NCBI GenBank assembly: GCA_002405615.1 | Contig: DHMD01000023.1 | Coordinates: 8,858 to 26,815 of the forward strand | Origin: Christensenella sp. UBA4651 | GTDB taxonomy: Bacteria > Bacillota > Clostridia > Christensenellales > UBA1242 | Direction of reading: 5' to 3' | Length of the DNA stretch: 17,958 nucleotides | Part shown: one piece after another, positions 7,093 through 15,194 of the stretch | Layout: every line of letters begins with the position of its first letter | How positions within the stretch are numbered: the first letter of the stretch is position 1 | Notes under the pieces: generated by a model | What the model saw: only the letters and a program-made list of their open reading frames with translations | What the model was told of the DNA's origin: nothing | Database searches by the model: none | Position numbers and translations under genes: made by a program

Positions 7093-8649
7093 TTATTGTC
7101 TTTCTTGAGCGCTTGCGGTTTCTGCTGCAACAGCACTATTTTGGGACACTGCACTATCGCTAATCGCTGGATTTTGTGCATTTTTGTACTCAATTTCGCC
7201 ATTTTCCCTCGCTGTCATATAGTCAGCCATTTTGATATAAGTTTCCTTATTTAGGAATGGTGCTGACGCGCAACATAAATTTTTATCCATACTATCGCCA
7301 AAAATGTAAACAAAACCATCATTAGTAAAATAGCTATTAATACTGTCTTCGAGATTAAGAGTTTTTATCAATTCCTTGTATAAATTAAACTGAACAGGCA
7401 ATTTTTCTACTACTTTACCAGTCTGCTGTTTGTCTCTCTCAAACATTTCTGGATGCCATTTTTTGTTTTGTCCCCAAGGGTTTTCGTGATTTGTTTTGGT
7501 AGTAATGCTCAATTTTCTGCTAGGATTGCCACTCAACATACTTTCGTACAATTCTTGACTGGCATTTTGAATTTCATTTGCCATAAAACTTTTTGGATTC
7601 GAGCGAGCGTCCACATACTGTGCCCAAAGTTCATTTGCGTACGCCTGCGCCTCTTTTTCGTAATCATTTTGAGCAGAAGAAAAGTTCTCTTGCATTTGTT
7701 TGATAGATTGTCCAACTTTAAGCCAGGTCATATATGAGGCATAGCCCTCCGCATCAACGACTTTGCCATCTTTCCCGACCGCAAATCGCATTTTATTTAG
7801 CTCTGCTTCCTCAAATAAAAGTTTTTCCATAGTTTTTATAGGCTCATCGAGCGCTTTGCTCATCTGACTGTTGAAAGACGTCCTTGATTGTACTGGCTCA
7901 TCAGCAATTCCGCAGTATGGGCGAACAGGTGCAGTAAATGGTTGTTTGCAGTCGGCAGGTTCTAGATATTCTGGGTGTTTTTGCTCCAATTGGTCGAGGA
8001 AATACATAAGTTCTGGCAATTGCTCCTCGTTAGTGTAAAATAGGAGAGGGTCGCTACGGCGGCTGTCCGTGTGGAATTTGCAGTAAATTTTCGCCCCAGT
8101 ATCGGCGGCGTATTGTGCTAATTCTTTGGTAATATTTAGAGCATTTGTTGGCGACACATTAAAATAAATCCTTTTTGTAATGCTGCGAGGGTCAACATCA
8201 TCGTGGGTTTTGTCAGGGTATCCATTAGGTGCAAAATGCACAAAATCTGATGGTAGAGTAGTGTTACGGTTGCTGTTGTTAATTGCATCAAATTCTTCAT
8301 TCTGCTCGGAGAAACCCCATTGCGTCATAGCTTTCTGTGTAAAAAACATATTGAAGCAATCATCGGCACTGATTTTGTCAGGAGCCCAACTTTTGTTGGA
8401 CAAGATTGCACTTTGCGGGTCATCACGAACAATCTGCTGATACCTAATTGCGTAAATATCTTTTGCAAAATCCGCAAGGTTTTGAAATGTCAAGCTGTTA
8501 TAAACAGTATGGCCCTTTGTTAGGGCGGCGTAGGTATCTGTTTTGCCTTCCATTACCATTTCCTTGCAAAAATTAGCGGCGTTTTCTATTGATTTGTCAA
8601 AAATTTCAGGATTAGCGAGCAAATATTCAAAAAAGTAATTCTCTTTCAT
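7093..8649 (-). CDS. HopA1-like domain protein, stand-alone
   Basis: 518 aa, no signal peptide or membrane helix, so cytosolic. Residues about 155-270 resemble the HopA1 fold: KRIYFNVSP (159-167), a K-FHTDSRRSDPLLFY block (191-205, basic residues then Asp), a helical stretch, and GIADEP...TSF (247-259). In the family these correspond to R-x-Y-l-N, f-K-x(n)-R-x-D-x-x-x-l-Y and G-l-A-x-x-P-x-x-x-x-S-F. HopA1 was described as a Pseudomonas syringae effector. Homologues act with a kinase in class V lanthipeptide dehydration (LxmY with LxmK). No kinase, cyclase or precursor peptide is encoded nearby, so the role here is open. The flanks (1-150 and 280-500) are unrecognised and mostly helical-looking; the last 25 residues are Ala/Ser/Gln-rich. 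ATG has GAGGT 7 nt upstream. The gene is monocistronic with its own promoter. Confidence 0.6.
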   Translation of the reverse strand: MKENYFFEYLLANPEIFDKSIENAANFCKEMVMEGKTDTYAALTKGHTVYNSLTFQNLADFAKDIYAIRYQQIVRDDPQSAILSNKSWAPDKISADDCFNMFFTQKAMTQWGFSEQNEEFDAINNSNRNTTLPSDFVHFAPNGYPDKTHDDVDPRSITKRIYFNVSPTNALNITKELAQYAADTGAKIYCKFHTDSRRSDPLLFYTNEEQLPELMYFLDQLEQKHPEYLEPADCKQPFTAPVRPYCGIADEPVQSRTSFNSQMSKALDEPIKTMEKLLFEEAELNKMRFAVGKDGKVVDAEGYASYMTWLKVGQSIKQMQENFSSAQNDYEKEAQAYANELWAQYVDARSNPKSFMANEIQNASQELYESMLSGNPSRKLSITTKTNHENPWGQNKKWHPEMFERDKQQTGKVVEKLPVQFNLYKELIKTLNLEDSINSYFTNDGFVYIFGDSMDKNLCCASAPFLNKETYIKMADYMTARENGEIEYKNAQNPAISDSAVSQNSAVAAETASAQERQ

Positions 8650-8681
8650 AATGTGTACCTCATTTTTATTTTCTAATTTAG

Positions 8682-8710
8682 ATTATACCAAAATAAGAGT
8701 TATTAGTCAA
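8682..8710 (-). promoter_or_regulatory. Sigma-A promoter of the HopA1-like gene
   Basis: Read on the minus strand: TTGACT (8710-8705), 17-bp spacer, perfect TATAAT (8687-8682). The leader is about 30 nt. The hexamers and spacing are the same as in the glycosyltransferase promoter at 10102-10130. Confidence 0.8.
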
Positions 8711-8801
8711 ATTTTTTGCTATGAGAATTAATCAATATAATATTGTCGAAAAATAGTTAAAATTGTAAAAAAATACAGAAAATGCAACTATAATTTAGGA
8801 G

Positions 8802-8834
8802 GTTATCCACACAGAATGTGCAAATGTGGATAAC
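8802..8834. promoter_or_regulatory. Inverted pair of perfect DnaA boxes
   Basis: GTTATCCACA (8802-8811) and TGTGGATAAC (8825-8834) form a perfect 10-bp inverted repeat with 13 bp between arms. Each arm contains the consensus DnaA box TTATCCACA, on opposite strands. The pair lies about 90 bp upstream of the -35 box of the HopA1-like gene. Two exact boxes so close together suggest real DnaA binding, either to titrate DnaA or to regulate the gene, rather than chance. No origin genes (dnaA, dnaN) are present here. Confidence 0.6.
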
Positions 8835-8886
8835 TTACCTGCAAAATTTTGTGGTATACACGCTGATTTTGGGGCGGTTAGTCCTC

Positions 8887-8920
8887 AAAAAAAGAAAAAG
8901 TATCGCTTTCGGCGATACTT
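8887..8920 (-). terminator. Intrinsic terminator of the glycosyltransferase gene
   Basis: Stem AAGTATCGC/GCGATACTT (8898-8906 with 8912-8920), 5-nt loop, followed on the minus strand by a long T-rich tail (A-run at 8887-8899 of the plus strand). It begins 5 bp after the stop codon. Confidence 0.85.
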
Positions 8921-8924
8921 AATT

Positions 8925-10073
8925 TTATTCGGTTTTGAGGTCGCAAAGGTTTAATATTGACTTTGCATAATCTTGATTTACAGTTTCTCTTTGCAATACT
9001 CTGATATTTTTTATGTAATTTTCTAGGTATTTTGCACTGAATTTTCCGCTAGCAATCAAATCACGCAAATCGGTTGGCTTGTCCAAGAAAAAGCAGTCAA
9101 TATATTTTTGATAGTACTTTACATTACCTAATTCTTGCTCTGCTAGTTTTTTGGTTGTAATCAATACTTTGCCCAGATTAATAATTTCAATAGATGAGTT
9201 CGCTCCCATTTTTGATACAATTATATCCGCTCTGCGAGCCAAATGCAAATATTGCTCGTTTGTTACAAAAGCATAATTTTCAACACGAGTGTGTTGCAAT
9301 TTTCCTGATTTTTTCATAGCCCTGATTATACTTTTGTAATGCTTGAACTTGCGTTCGTCCTTACCATTGAGTAGCAAGATGTCGATATCAAGGTCAGCTT
9401 TTAGCAAATTGCGAATTTGGGTGTACAGTCCAGTGAATGCACCAGCCCCGCTCATAATGAGTAGGGTAAGGCGTTTATCCGCCGCTCTGGTCGCCTCCTC
9501 CGCTTCAATCTTGCAAGGGAATCCCAAAACCTCGATTTGCTCTCTGCGGTAACCAACTTTTAGATAACTTTCCACAAATTCCTCTGCCAACATATAGAAT
9601 TTGTCCACACGAGTACAGCACTCATAAAAAGGAATATATAGAAAATCTGTCTCCATAGTGGCAACAGGAATTTTTACCTTGCCACTTTTTCTCAATTCGG
9701 AGAGTGCCGTTGCTGGCAAAAAGTGTGTACAAAAAATCGCATCAGGCTTAAATTCCTCGATGGTTTTGAGCATTTTTTTGTCCAGACCTTGTGTTGAATA
9801 CTTGATAAATGCAGGCAGCTGCTTGATAGGTTTTTTGATTTGCTGCCTTTTTTTGAAAACTGCGTTATAGACATTTAGTGCGTATTTTACACTCATAATG
9901 TACCCGTCATTATATAGCCACGCCTTGAATTTGTCGGGATATTCCTTAAACAAATTTATGACCTTAACCTCGGCTTCGTTCGGGCAATACTTTTCTATCG
10001 AATCTTTGAGAGTCTGTGCCAGCGTATTATGCCCGCTACCCGCCGTAACAGTATAAATCAAAATCTTCTTCAT
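8925..10073 (-). CDS. GT28-family glycosyltransferase, UgtP/MGDG synthase-like
   Basis: 382 aa, close to the usual length for processive diacylglycerol glucosyltransferases. The N-terminal domain begins MKKILIYTVTAGSGH, with the glycine-rich GSGHN at 12-16 that contacts the acceptor lipid side in this family. The C-terminal nucleotide-sugar half has LLIMSGAGAF (204-213), SKMGANSSIE (287-296, the family's KPGGLT position) and AEQELGN (311-317, binding the nucleotide sugar). The enzyme likely transfers a hexose from UDP-sugar to a membrane lipid at the cytoplasmic face, giving a glycolipid or lipoteichoic acid anchor. A MurG-like or unrelated lipid acceptor cannot be excluded. ATG at 10073 has an AAAGG ribosome binding site. 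It has its own promoter and terminator, so it is a single-gene unit. Confidence 0.8.
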   Translation of the reverse strand: MKKILIYTVTAGSGHNTLAQTLKDSIEKYCPNEAEVKVINLFKEYPDKFKAWLYNDGYIMSVKYALNVYNAVFKKRQQIKKPIKQLPAFIKYSTQGLDKKMLKTIEEFKPDAIFCTHFLPATALSELRKSGKVKIPVATMETDFLYIPFYECCTRVDKFYMLAEEFVESYLKVGYRREQIEVLGFPCKIEAEEATRAADKRLTLLIMSGAGAFTGLYTQIRNLLKADLDIDILLLNGKDERKFKHYKSIIRAMKKSGKLQHTRVENYAFVTNEQYLHLARRADIIVSKMGANSSIEIINLGKVLITTKKLAEQELGNVKYYQKYIDCFFLDKPTDLRDLIASGKFSAKYLENYIKNIRVLQRETVNQDYAKSILNLCDLKTE

Positions 10074-10101
10074 CTATGTAACCTTTTGTAAAATTTTACA
10101 C

Positions 10102-10130
10102 ATTATAATCTAATTTCCGCAAAAAGTCAA
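10102..10130 (-). promoter_or_regulatory. Sigma-A promoter of the glycosyltransferase gene
   Basis: Minus strand: TTGACT (10130-10125), 17-bp spacer, TATAAT (10107-10102). About 25 nt of leader precede the start codon. Confidence 0.8.
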
Positions 10131-10270
10131 CCAAGGCTATCTATTTTCGCCTATTACTCAAAAAAAATCGCAAAGATTGAGCAGTAATTGCAAGCAAAGC
10201 AATACAAATGTTCTAATAACTATATAAAATAAGCTCAAATAATGAACTCTTCTGCATAAAAACTGAAAAG

Positions 10271-10279
10271 TTATCCACA
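10271..10279 (+). promoter_or_regulatory. Third perfect DnaA box
   Basis: TTATCCACA, 16 bp upstream of the -35 of the giant surface protein gene. Together with the inverted pair near 8800 this gives three exact boxes within 1.5 kb, both locations being intergenic. Confidence 0.45.
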
Positions 10280-10295
10280 ATTTCGTGTTTTAGTC

Positions 10296-10324
10296 TTTAC
10301 AAATTTTGCTTTAATGTCTAAAAT
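10296..10324 (+). promoter_or_regulatory. Probable promoter of the giant surface protein gene
   Basis: TTTACA (10296-10301), 17-bp spacer, TAAAAT (10319-10324). The leader of about 45 nt passes through the TTG at 10342, which argues for the later start at 10378. The rest of the 300-bp intergenic region holds the divergent promoter and the DnaA box; nothing else is recognised. Confidence 0.55.
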
Positions 10325-10377
10325 AAAAATACTCGCTTCGGTTGAGTGTACAGAAGAGATTTACAAAAGAGGTTAAA

Positions 10378-13300
10378 ATGAACACATCAAAAACAGTAGG
10401 GCGTAATCTGTTTTCAGTTCTTGTCGGACTGTGCTTATTAGCGGTGTTTACGCTCATTTTTACTTATCCTAATTTTAGAACCAATATAGTTTGTGAGGCG
10501 GTAGAGTCAACTCAGATTTTGATTACTAATGCTGAGGACTTTGTGTCGTTTGCACAAAACTGTAATCAGTCAACAGAATACTATGCTGGTAGGGAAGTCT
10601 ACCTGACATCGGATATTGATTTGTCAGAATACGAGTTTTGCGATTACTCGCTTACCAAATTTTCAGGCGCTTTTAGCGGAGCGTACGGTGGGAAGCACTA
10701 CACAATGCGTGGAGTCAATATAAATTTTACGGTCGACAAATATGTCGGGCTTTTCGGAGAATTGTTAGGTTCTGTTACTGACCTAAATATTTATGCTAGT
10801 TTTGACGGAATGGACAAGACAAATCCCTCATCAACTACAAAGGTTGCAGTAGTTGCTGCCAAAACGGCAGAAAGTGCAATTATCAACAACTGCTACATAA
10901 ATTTTGATGTACAGAATGCAGATTCGCTCACAAGCACTCAATTTTTTGCTGTTGCAGGTTTGGTAATTCCTGCTGCAACTATTGACAACTTGTATCTAGA
11001 CGCAACAAATAGTACAGCAACTGTCCGCACCTACTACGCAAGTAGGAAACAATACGTAAATTTCAATAAATCAATTACTGGTGTTTGTGCTAATGTCCTT
11101 GCACAGTTGAACGATGATTACACTGTAGATTTTGCCACACCTAAACTTTCTCAAAACGTTGAATTTTGGACAGCGAACGAGAATGGCGATTTAATTCTCA
11201 AAATTATGTTGCCAAATGAGGATACTGGTGGCGAACCTGATGACGGTAAGTCTGACCCGCAAAATCCAAGCGAAGACCCTATCCCACAGCCTAAAACAAA
11301 GTTGACTCCCAAATTGGCGTCATCTCCTATTTACTATTCTGCTGCCGCCCCTAATTTGGAAATTATTTTTGAGGGTGCGGAGGAGAATGTAGAATATACA
11401 ATCAACTTTGATAAAAATTGTACTTGGGAAGTTGGCAACTATACGGCAACTATTCTATTAAACTCAAAAAATTATGAACTTACAACCGATATTGTAGAAT
11501 TTGAAATTCTGCCATATCCTATTGAGATTATTTGGTCGACCGATAATCTTGAATACAACGCTATGCCACAAGCGCCCAAATTTACTTTTGAGCCTGTGGA
11601 ATTTGCCCCAAATCTTGTTTTGGAGTACGAAAATAAATTTACTAATGCAGGAAACTATACTGCGAAGCTTATTGAACCGAAGAATTTTACACTCAAAAAC
11701 GGCAGTGTTGATTTCAAAATCAAACCATACACACTGTCGATTGGGTGGTCAGACACAGAACTGACATATAATGCAAAACCACAAGCGCCGCAACCAAGTT
11801 TTGAGATAAATGACATTACAAAATCTGTCGAGTTGGTGCTTGGTGGTTATGAAACGAATGCAAAAGCAGGATATTATGTCGCTTTTGTACAGATGAAAGA
11901 CGCAAACTTTACTCTCGATGAGAGTGCGAGTTGCCATTTCCGTATCAATCCGTTTGAAATTACGGTGGATTGGGAGGAAAATCATACTTTTGAATACAAC
12001 GCAAAGAGGCAAGTCCTCGGATATAACTTAAACTTGCCAGACTTTGCTAATATAAATAATTTTTATGAAGAATTGAGTGCTGAACCAATTATGGTCGGCA
12101 CATATACTATAAAAGTGAAAGCGAAAGACTCGGGTAATTACCGTATTTTGAGTCCAAGTGCTACTTTTGAAATAATCAAGTATCAACTTTTTATCAAATG
12201 GAGCGATACGACTAGATTAACTTATAACGGCAAACCTCAAATGCCTGCATACGAGTACGAGTTGCCCCAATTTTGTAACTCAATTAGTATTGAGGAACTA
12301 AACAAGTTTACCGATGTCGGCAAGTACACTGCGCAACTTTTTGTAGACAGTGAGATTATCAGTATCAAGAATTCTGCTTGCCCATACGAAATTGTGCCAT
12401 ACAACCTAGACATTGTTTGGTCAAACTGTGAACTAACATACAACGGCGAAGCACAGAGTCCAAGTGCCAAAGTCGGTAATTGTGATTTTGCCGAAATCGA
12501 ACTCGAAGTTACAGGTTCGGGAACGGATATGGGAGATTACAAGGCGCAAGTATCCATTGTTAGTGATAATGCACAAAACTTTGTTTTGAACAATAGCAAA
12601 GTAGAATTTACTATTTTACCTTACGAGTTTGTGGCAGAGTGGGATAGTAGCCCTATAATCTATGATGCTACGCCACACGCTCCAAATGTGCTGAATAATT
12701 TACCAGCGTTTGCGAAAGGTATCACAATTATTTACAGCAATACCGAGATTAATGCAGGCACAAATTATATAACTAGCATTAGTTTGGCAAATGACGAGAG
12801 AGGGAATTTTGTCATAACAAATCCCACTTGCAATTTCGATATAATCGCTGCTAGCGTGAATGTAAATTGGCTTGCAAATCAATTAATTTTTAATGGCGAA
12901 AACCAATTCCCAGAATTTGCTTTTGTCGAGAATTTTGCAACAGAGTTTACTCTCAAAGGAATGAATAAAAATGTGGGAGAGTATACTGCCGAAATAATCA
13001 GTAAGAATTCTAACTATTATTTCGTAAATAATATTTGCGATTATAGCATAAAACCTTACCAAATTACATTGATTTGGCTAGATACTGCACTAAAATATAA
13101 CACATACCTACAAAAACCAGTTGTTTACTATATAAAAACAGACTTTTGTAATGATATTGATATAATCGTAAATGGAGAGCAGAAAGATGTGGGCGAGTAT
13201 CTCGCCACTGCCCAAATTCTAGGTAACGAGCTAGGGAATTTTGAATTATCTAACCCAGAATGTAGCTTCTCAATAATTCAAAAAGAAATCAAGATAAATT

Positions 13301-15090
13301 GGCAAAAAATCGAATTTATTTATGACGGGAATGAACATAGTCCAACTTTTGAGTTGAGTGAAAGTTTTTCCGATTTGGTTGTTGTATGTGATAGTTATCT
13401 AGACAAAGGGACATACATAGTTACCATAACCACCGCCAACACAAATTACAAATTATTGAACTCAACCACATCGTTTACGATTTTGCCGCAACCGATAACA
13501 GTAGAATGGAGTAATATCCAATTTGAGTATAATTCCAAATTCCATTGTCCGAACGCTACTTTCGGCGACCTTGAATTGCAAATTTCTGGTGCGCAAAAGA
13601 ATGCTGGCGAGTATATAGCAAACTGTACTTGTCCAAACGAAAACTATGTAATCGAAAATCCTACTCAAAAATTCGTAATTAATAAGTATGTTGTAAATAT
13701 TGAGTGGGTTGGGGATAGTTTTGTATATAATGGTTGGGCTCAAATCCCGTCAGTTCGCTACGAGTTGCCAACATTTGCAAATGTTATGGATTTTCGCACT
13801 ACGGGTGAAAGTGTAAATGTCGGCGAGAATTATATTGCCGAGATTTTATGCTCAAATAATAACTATGAACTTGTCAATTGTCAGAAATTGTATACGATTA
13901 CGCCTTGTCCTATAAACATAGAGTGGGGAGAAACGACTCTCGTTTACAATGGCGAAAAACAACAACCTCAGTTTACGCTTGTCAAAAATTTGCTTGATGA
14001 GAATATTGAGATTTCTACAAGTGGTGTAGGTAAGGCTGTCGGCTCTTATACTATCTGCCTCACAACAAGCAACTCAAATGTTTGTTTGATTAATGCAAAT
14101 TGTAATTACGAAATTACACCATACAAACTAGTGGTTAATTGGCAAGACAAAACTTTTGTCTACAACAATTTTCCGCAAAAACCTGAATACCGCATAAGCG
14201 TTCCTACTTTTGCTAGCGATTTGGATTTTGTTGAGTCAGCGGGGAACATAGAGGCAGGTACGCATACAGCAAAAGTGTCTATTTCTGCTGATTGTGCCGA
14301 TGCAAATAACTTTGTGTTGTCAAACGATAGCAAGACTTATGAGATTGAGCCTTTCATCCTCGACCTGAAATGGACTAGTATCGACACAATTTATTCTGGC
14401 AAGTTGCACAAACCTACCGTAACCTATGTAGATGAAATAACTTTTGACGCTTTGCCAGAATTAATAATAACTGGTGGTGCTGTTTTGGTCGGCAATTATG
14501 TGGCTTTCGCAAAAATCGAAAATCCTAACTTTGTATTATCTAACCCAGAATGTCCTTATATCATTTATCCGCAAGCAGTCGAATGCGAGTGCGAACAAGC
14601 GACAATCCAAGTTTCTGCTCCTAATGAGCAAGTTTTGGAGAAAATTGATGTCAAAAATATATTAGAAGATGATTTTGCAGTTCCGCACGGTCAAAACTTT
14701 ATTTTCGGCTTCGAAATTTCTGCAATCGTTCAAATTCCATCACCTATGGCAAAAACTTTTGCTATTCAATCGAATGCCATTGCCAAGTCAGGTAGTAGTA
14801 ATTCCTACTTTGTAAAATTGTATTTGTCGCCTGATTTTGTAATGCCTGAAAATGCAAGTCTGTATTTGTATGCCGACTCGGAATATACGGCTCTAAATTA
14901 CGAACTAAATGATAATACAATTTCTTTTGTAACCACACAGTTAGGTAAAATTTACCTTGCTACACCAGAGAACAACATAGTATTTTTGCCTTTGGCTATC
15001 ACCTTCGGTTGCATTACAATTGTATTGCTTGCTGTTTTGGTTTATCAAATCATCAAGTATAAAAAATCAAAAAAATTAAGTAAAAAATAA
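10378..15090 (+). CDS. Giant membrane-anchored surface protein with GLUG-like head and 14 MBG/Ig-like repeats
   Basis: 1570 aa; ATG at 10378 chosen for its AGAGG site. The N-terminus carries a hydrophobic signal segment (about 10-29). Next is a beta-helix-type head of GLUG/adhesin kind, with DFVSFAQN, YLTSDIDLSEYEF, FSGAFSGAYGGKHYTMRGVN and YVGLFGELLGSVTDL motifs. A Pro/Asp/Glu linker (PSEDPIPQPKTK) follows. One divergent repeat leads into 14 tandem repeats with the pattern W-x(6-10)-Y-[NDS]-x-x-x-x-x-P ... G-x-Y-x-A ... NF/NY-x-l ... f-x-I-x-P. This is the MBG (YDG-like) immunoglobulin-type domain of mucus-binding and surface proteins. The C-terminal domain precedes a transmembrane helix (IVFLPLAITFG...VLVYQII) and a lysine-rich tail. 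No LPXTG motif is present, so anchoring is by the helix, not sortase. Likely an adhesin or cell-surface stalk; the ligand is unknown. Confidence 0.85.
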   Translation: MNTSKTVGRNLFSVLVGLCLLAVFTLIFTYPNFRTNIVCEAVESTQILITNAEDFVSFAQNCNQSTEYYAGREVYLTSDIDLSEYEFCDYSLTKFSGAFSGAYGGKHYTMRGVNINFTVDKYVGLFGELLGSVTDLNIYASFDGMDKTNPSSTTKVAVVAAKTAESAIINNCYINFDVQNADSLTSTQFFAVAGLVIPAATIDNLYLDATNSTATVRTYYASRKQYVNFNKSITGVCANVLAQLNDDYTVDFATPKLSQNVEFWTANENGDLILKIMLPNEDTGGEPDDGKSDPQNPSEDPIPQPKTKLTPKLASSPIYYSAAAPNLEIIFEGAEENVEYTINFDKNCTWEVGNYTATILLNSKNYELTTDIVEFEILPYPIEIIWSTDNLEYNAMPQAPKFTFEPVEFAPNLVLEYENKFTNAGNYTAKLIEPKNFTLKNGSVDFKIKPYTLSIGWSDTELTYNAKPQAPQPSFEINDITKSVELVLGGYETNAKAGYYVAFVQMKDANFTLDESASCHFRINPFEITVDWEENHTFEYNAKRQVLGYNLNLPDFANINNFYEELSAEPIMVGTYTIKVKAKDSGNYRILSPSATFEIIKYQLFIKWSDTTRLTYNGKPQMPAYEYELPQFCNSISIEELNKFTDVGKYTAQLFVDSEIISIKNSACPYEIVPYNLDIVWSNCELTYNGEAQSPSAKVGNCDFAEIELEVTGSGTDMGDYKAQVSIVSDNAQNFVLNNSKVEFTILPYEFVAEWDSSPIIYDATPHAPNVLNNLPAFAKGITIIYSNTEINAGTNYITSISLANDERGNFVITNPTCNFDIIAASVNVNWLANQLIFNGENQFPEFAFVENFATEFTLKGMNKNVGEYTAEIISKNSNYYFVNNICDYSIKPYQITLIWLDTALKYNTYLQKPVVYYIKTDFCNDIDIIVNGEQKDVGEYLATAQILGNELGNFELSNPECSFSIIQKEIKINWQKIEFIYDGNEHSPTFELSESFSDLVVVCDSYLDKGTYIVTITTANTNYKLLNSTTSFTILPQPITVEWSNIQFEYNSKFHCPNATFGDLELQISGAQKNAGEYIANCTCPNENYVIENPTQKFVINKYVVNIEWVGDSFVYNGWAQIPSVRYELPTFANVMDFRTTGESVNVGENYIAEILCSNNNYELVNCQKLYTITPCPINIEWGETTLVYNGEKQQPQFTLVKNLLDENIEISTSGVGKAVGSYTICLTTSNSNVCLINANCNYEITPYKLVVNWQDKTFVYNNFPQKPEYRISVPTFASDLDFVESAGNIEAGTHTAKVSISADCADANNFVLSNDSKTYEIEPFILDLKWTSIDTIYSGKLHKPTVTYVDEITFDALPELIITGGAVLVGNYVAFAKIENPNFVLSNPECPYIIYPQAVECECEQATIQVSAPNEQVLEKIDVKNILEDDFAVPHGQNFIFGFEISAIVQIPSPMAKTFAIQSNAIAKSGSSNSYFVKLYLSPDFVMPENASLYLYADSEYTALNYELNDNTISFVTTQLGKIYLATPENNIVFLPLAITFGCITIVLLAVLVYQIIKYKKSKKLSKK
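11512..14568 (+). repeat. Fourteen tandem MBG/Ig-like domain repeats (protein level)
   Basis: About 1019 codons divide into 14 units averaging 73 residues, most starting with P-Y/F/Q-x-[IL]-x-[IV]-x-W and ending in I-x-P or similar. A fifteenth, divergent unit precedes them (about 11301-11511). At DNA level the units are highly diverged. The clearest identical stretch noticed is ATTATCTAACCCAGAATGT in units 8 (13245-13263) and 14 (14535-14553). Units 3, 4, 6, 11 and 13 share an L-P-x-F-[AC] insert. Units 2, 4, 6, 7, 8, 12 and 14 carry a Cys two residues before the aromatic of the last strand. Confidence 0.8.
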
Positions 15091-15092
15091 TA

Positions 15093-15127
15093 AAAAAACC
15101 GCAATAATTTATATGTTGCGGTTTTTT
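15093..15127 (+). terminator. Intrinsic terminator after the giant surface protein gene
   Basis: Perfect 12-bp stem AAAAAACCGCAA/TTGCGGTTTTTT (15093-15104 with 15116-15127), 11-nt loop. Confidence 0.85.
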
Positions 15128-15143
15128 GTATGCAAAAATGATT

Positions 15144-15171
15144 TTGCACTGACCGCAAATTGTGCTATAAT
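15144..15171 (+). promoter_or_regulatory. Extended -10 promoter of the CofE-like gene
   Basis: TTGCAC (15144-15149), 16-bp spacer, and TGCTATAAT (15163-15171), an extended -10 element. It lies between the upstream terminator and a perfect AGGAGG site. Confidence 0.75.
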
Positions 15172-15194
15172 AGATTTACTTTTAGGAGGTTTTT

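Noticed and set aside
8744..8750. Spo0A box TGTCGAA upstream of the HopA1-like gene
   Set aside because: A single 7-mer is expected about twice by chance in a window this size on both strands.
7093..10073. Class V lanthipeptide biosynthetic cluster around the HopA1-like gene
   Set aside because: No kinase partner, cyclase, protease, transporter or Ser/Thr/Cys-rich precursor peptide is encoded nearby.
8802..10279. Replication origin
   Set aside because: Only three DnaA boxes, no dnaA/dnaN/gyrB genes and no obvious AT-rich unwinding cluster tied to them.
10342..10377. TTG start upstream of the giant surface protein
   Set aside because: No ribosome binding site; the ATG at 10378 has AGAGG at proper spacing and precedes a typical signal segment.
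11512..14568. CRISPR or DNA-level satellite array
   Set aside because: The periodicity is at protein level (about 73 codons) with strongly diverged DNA and a continuous reading frame.
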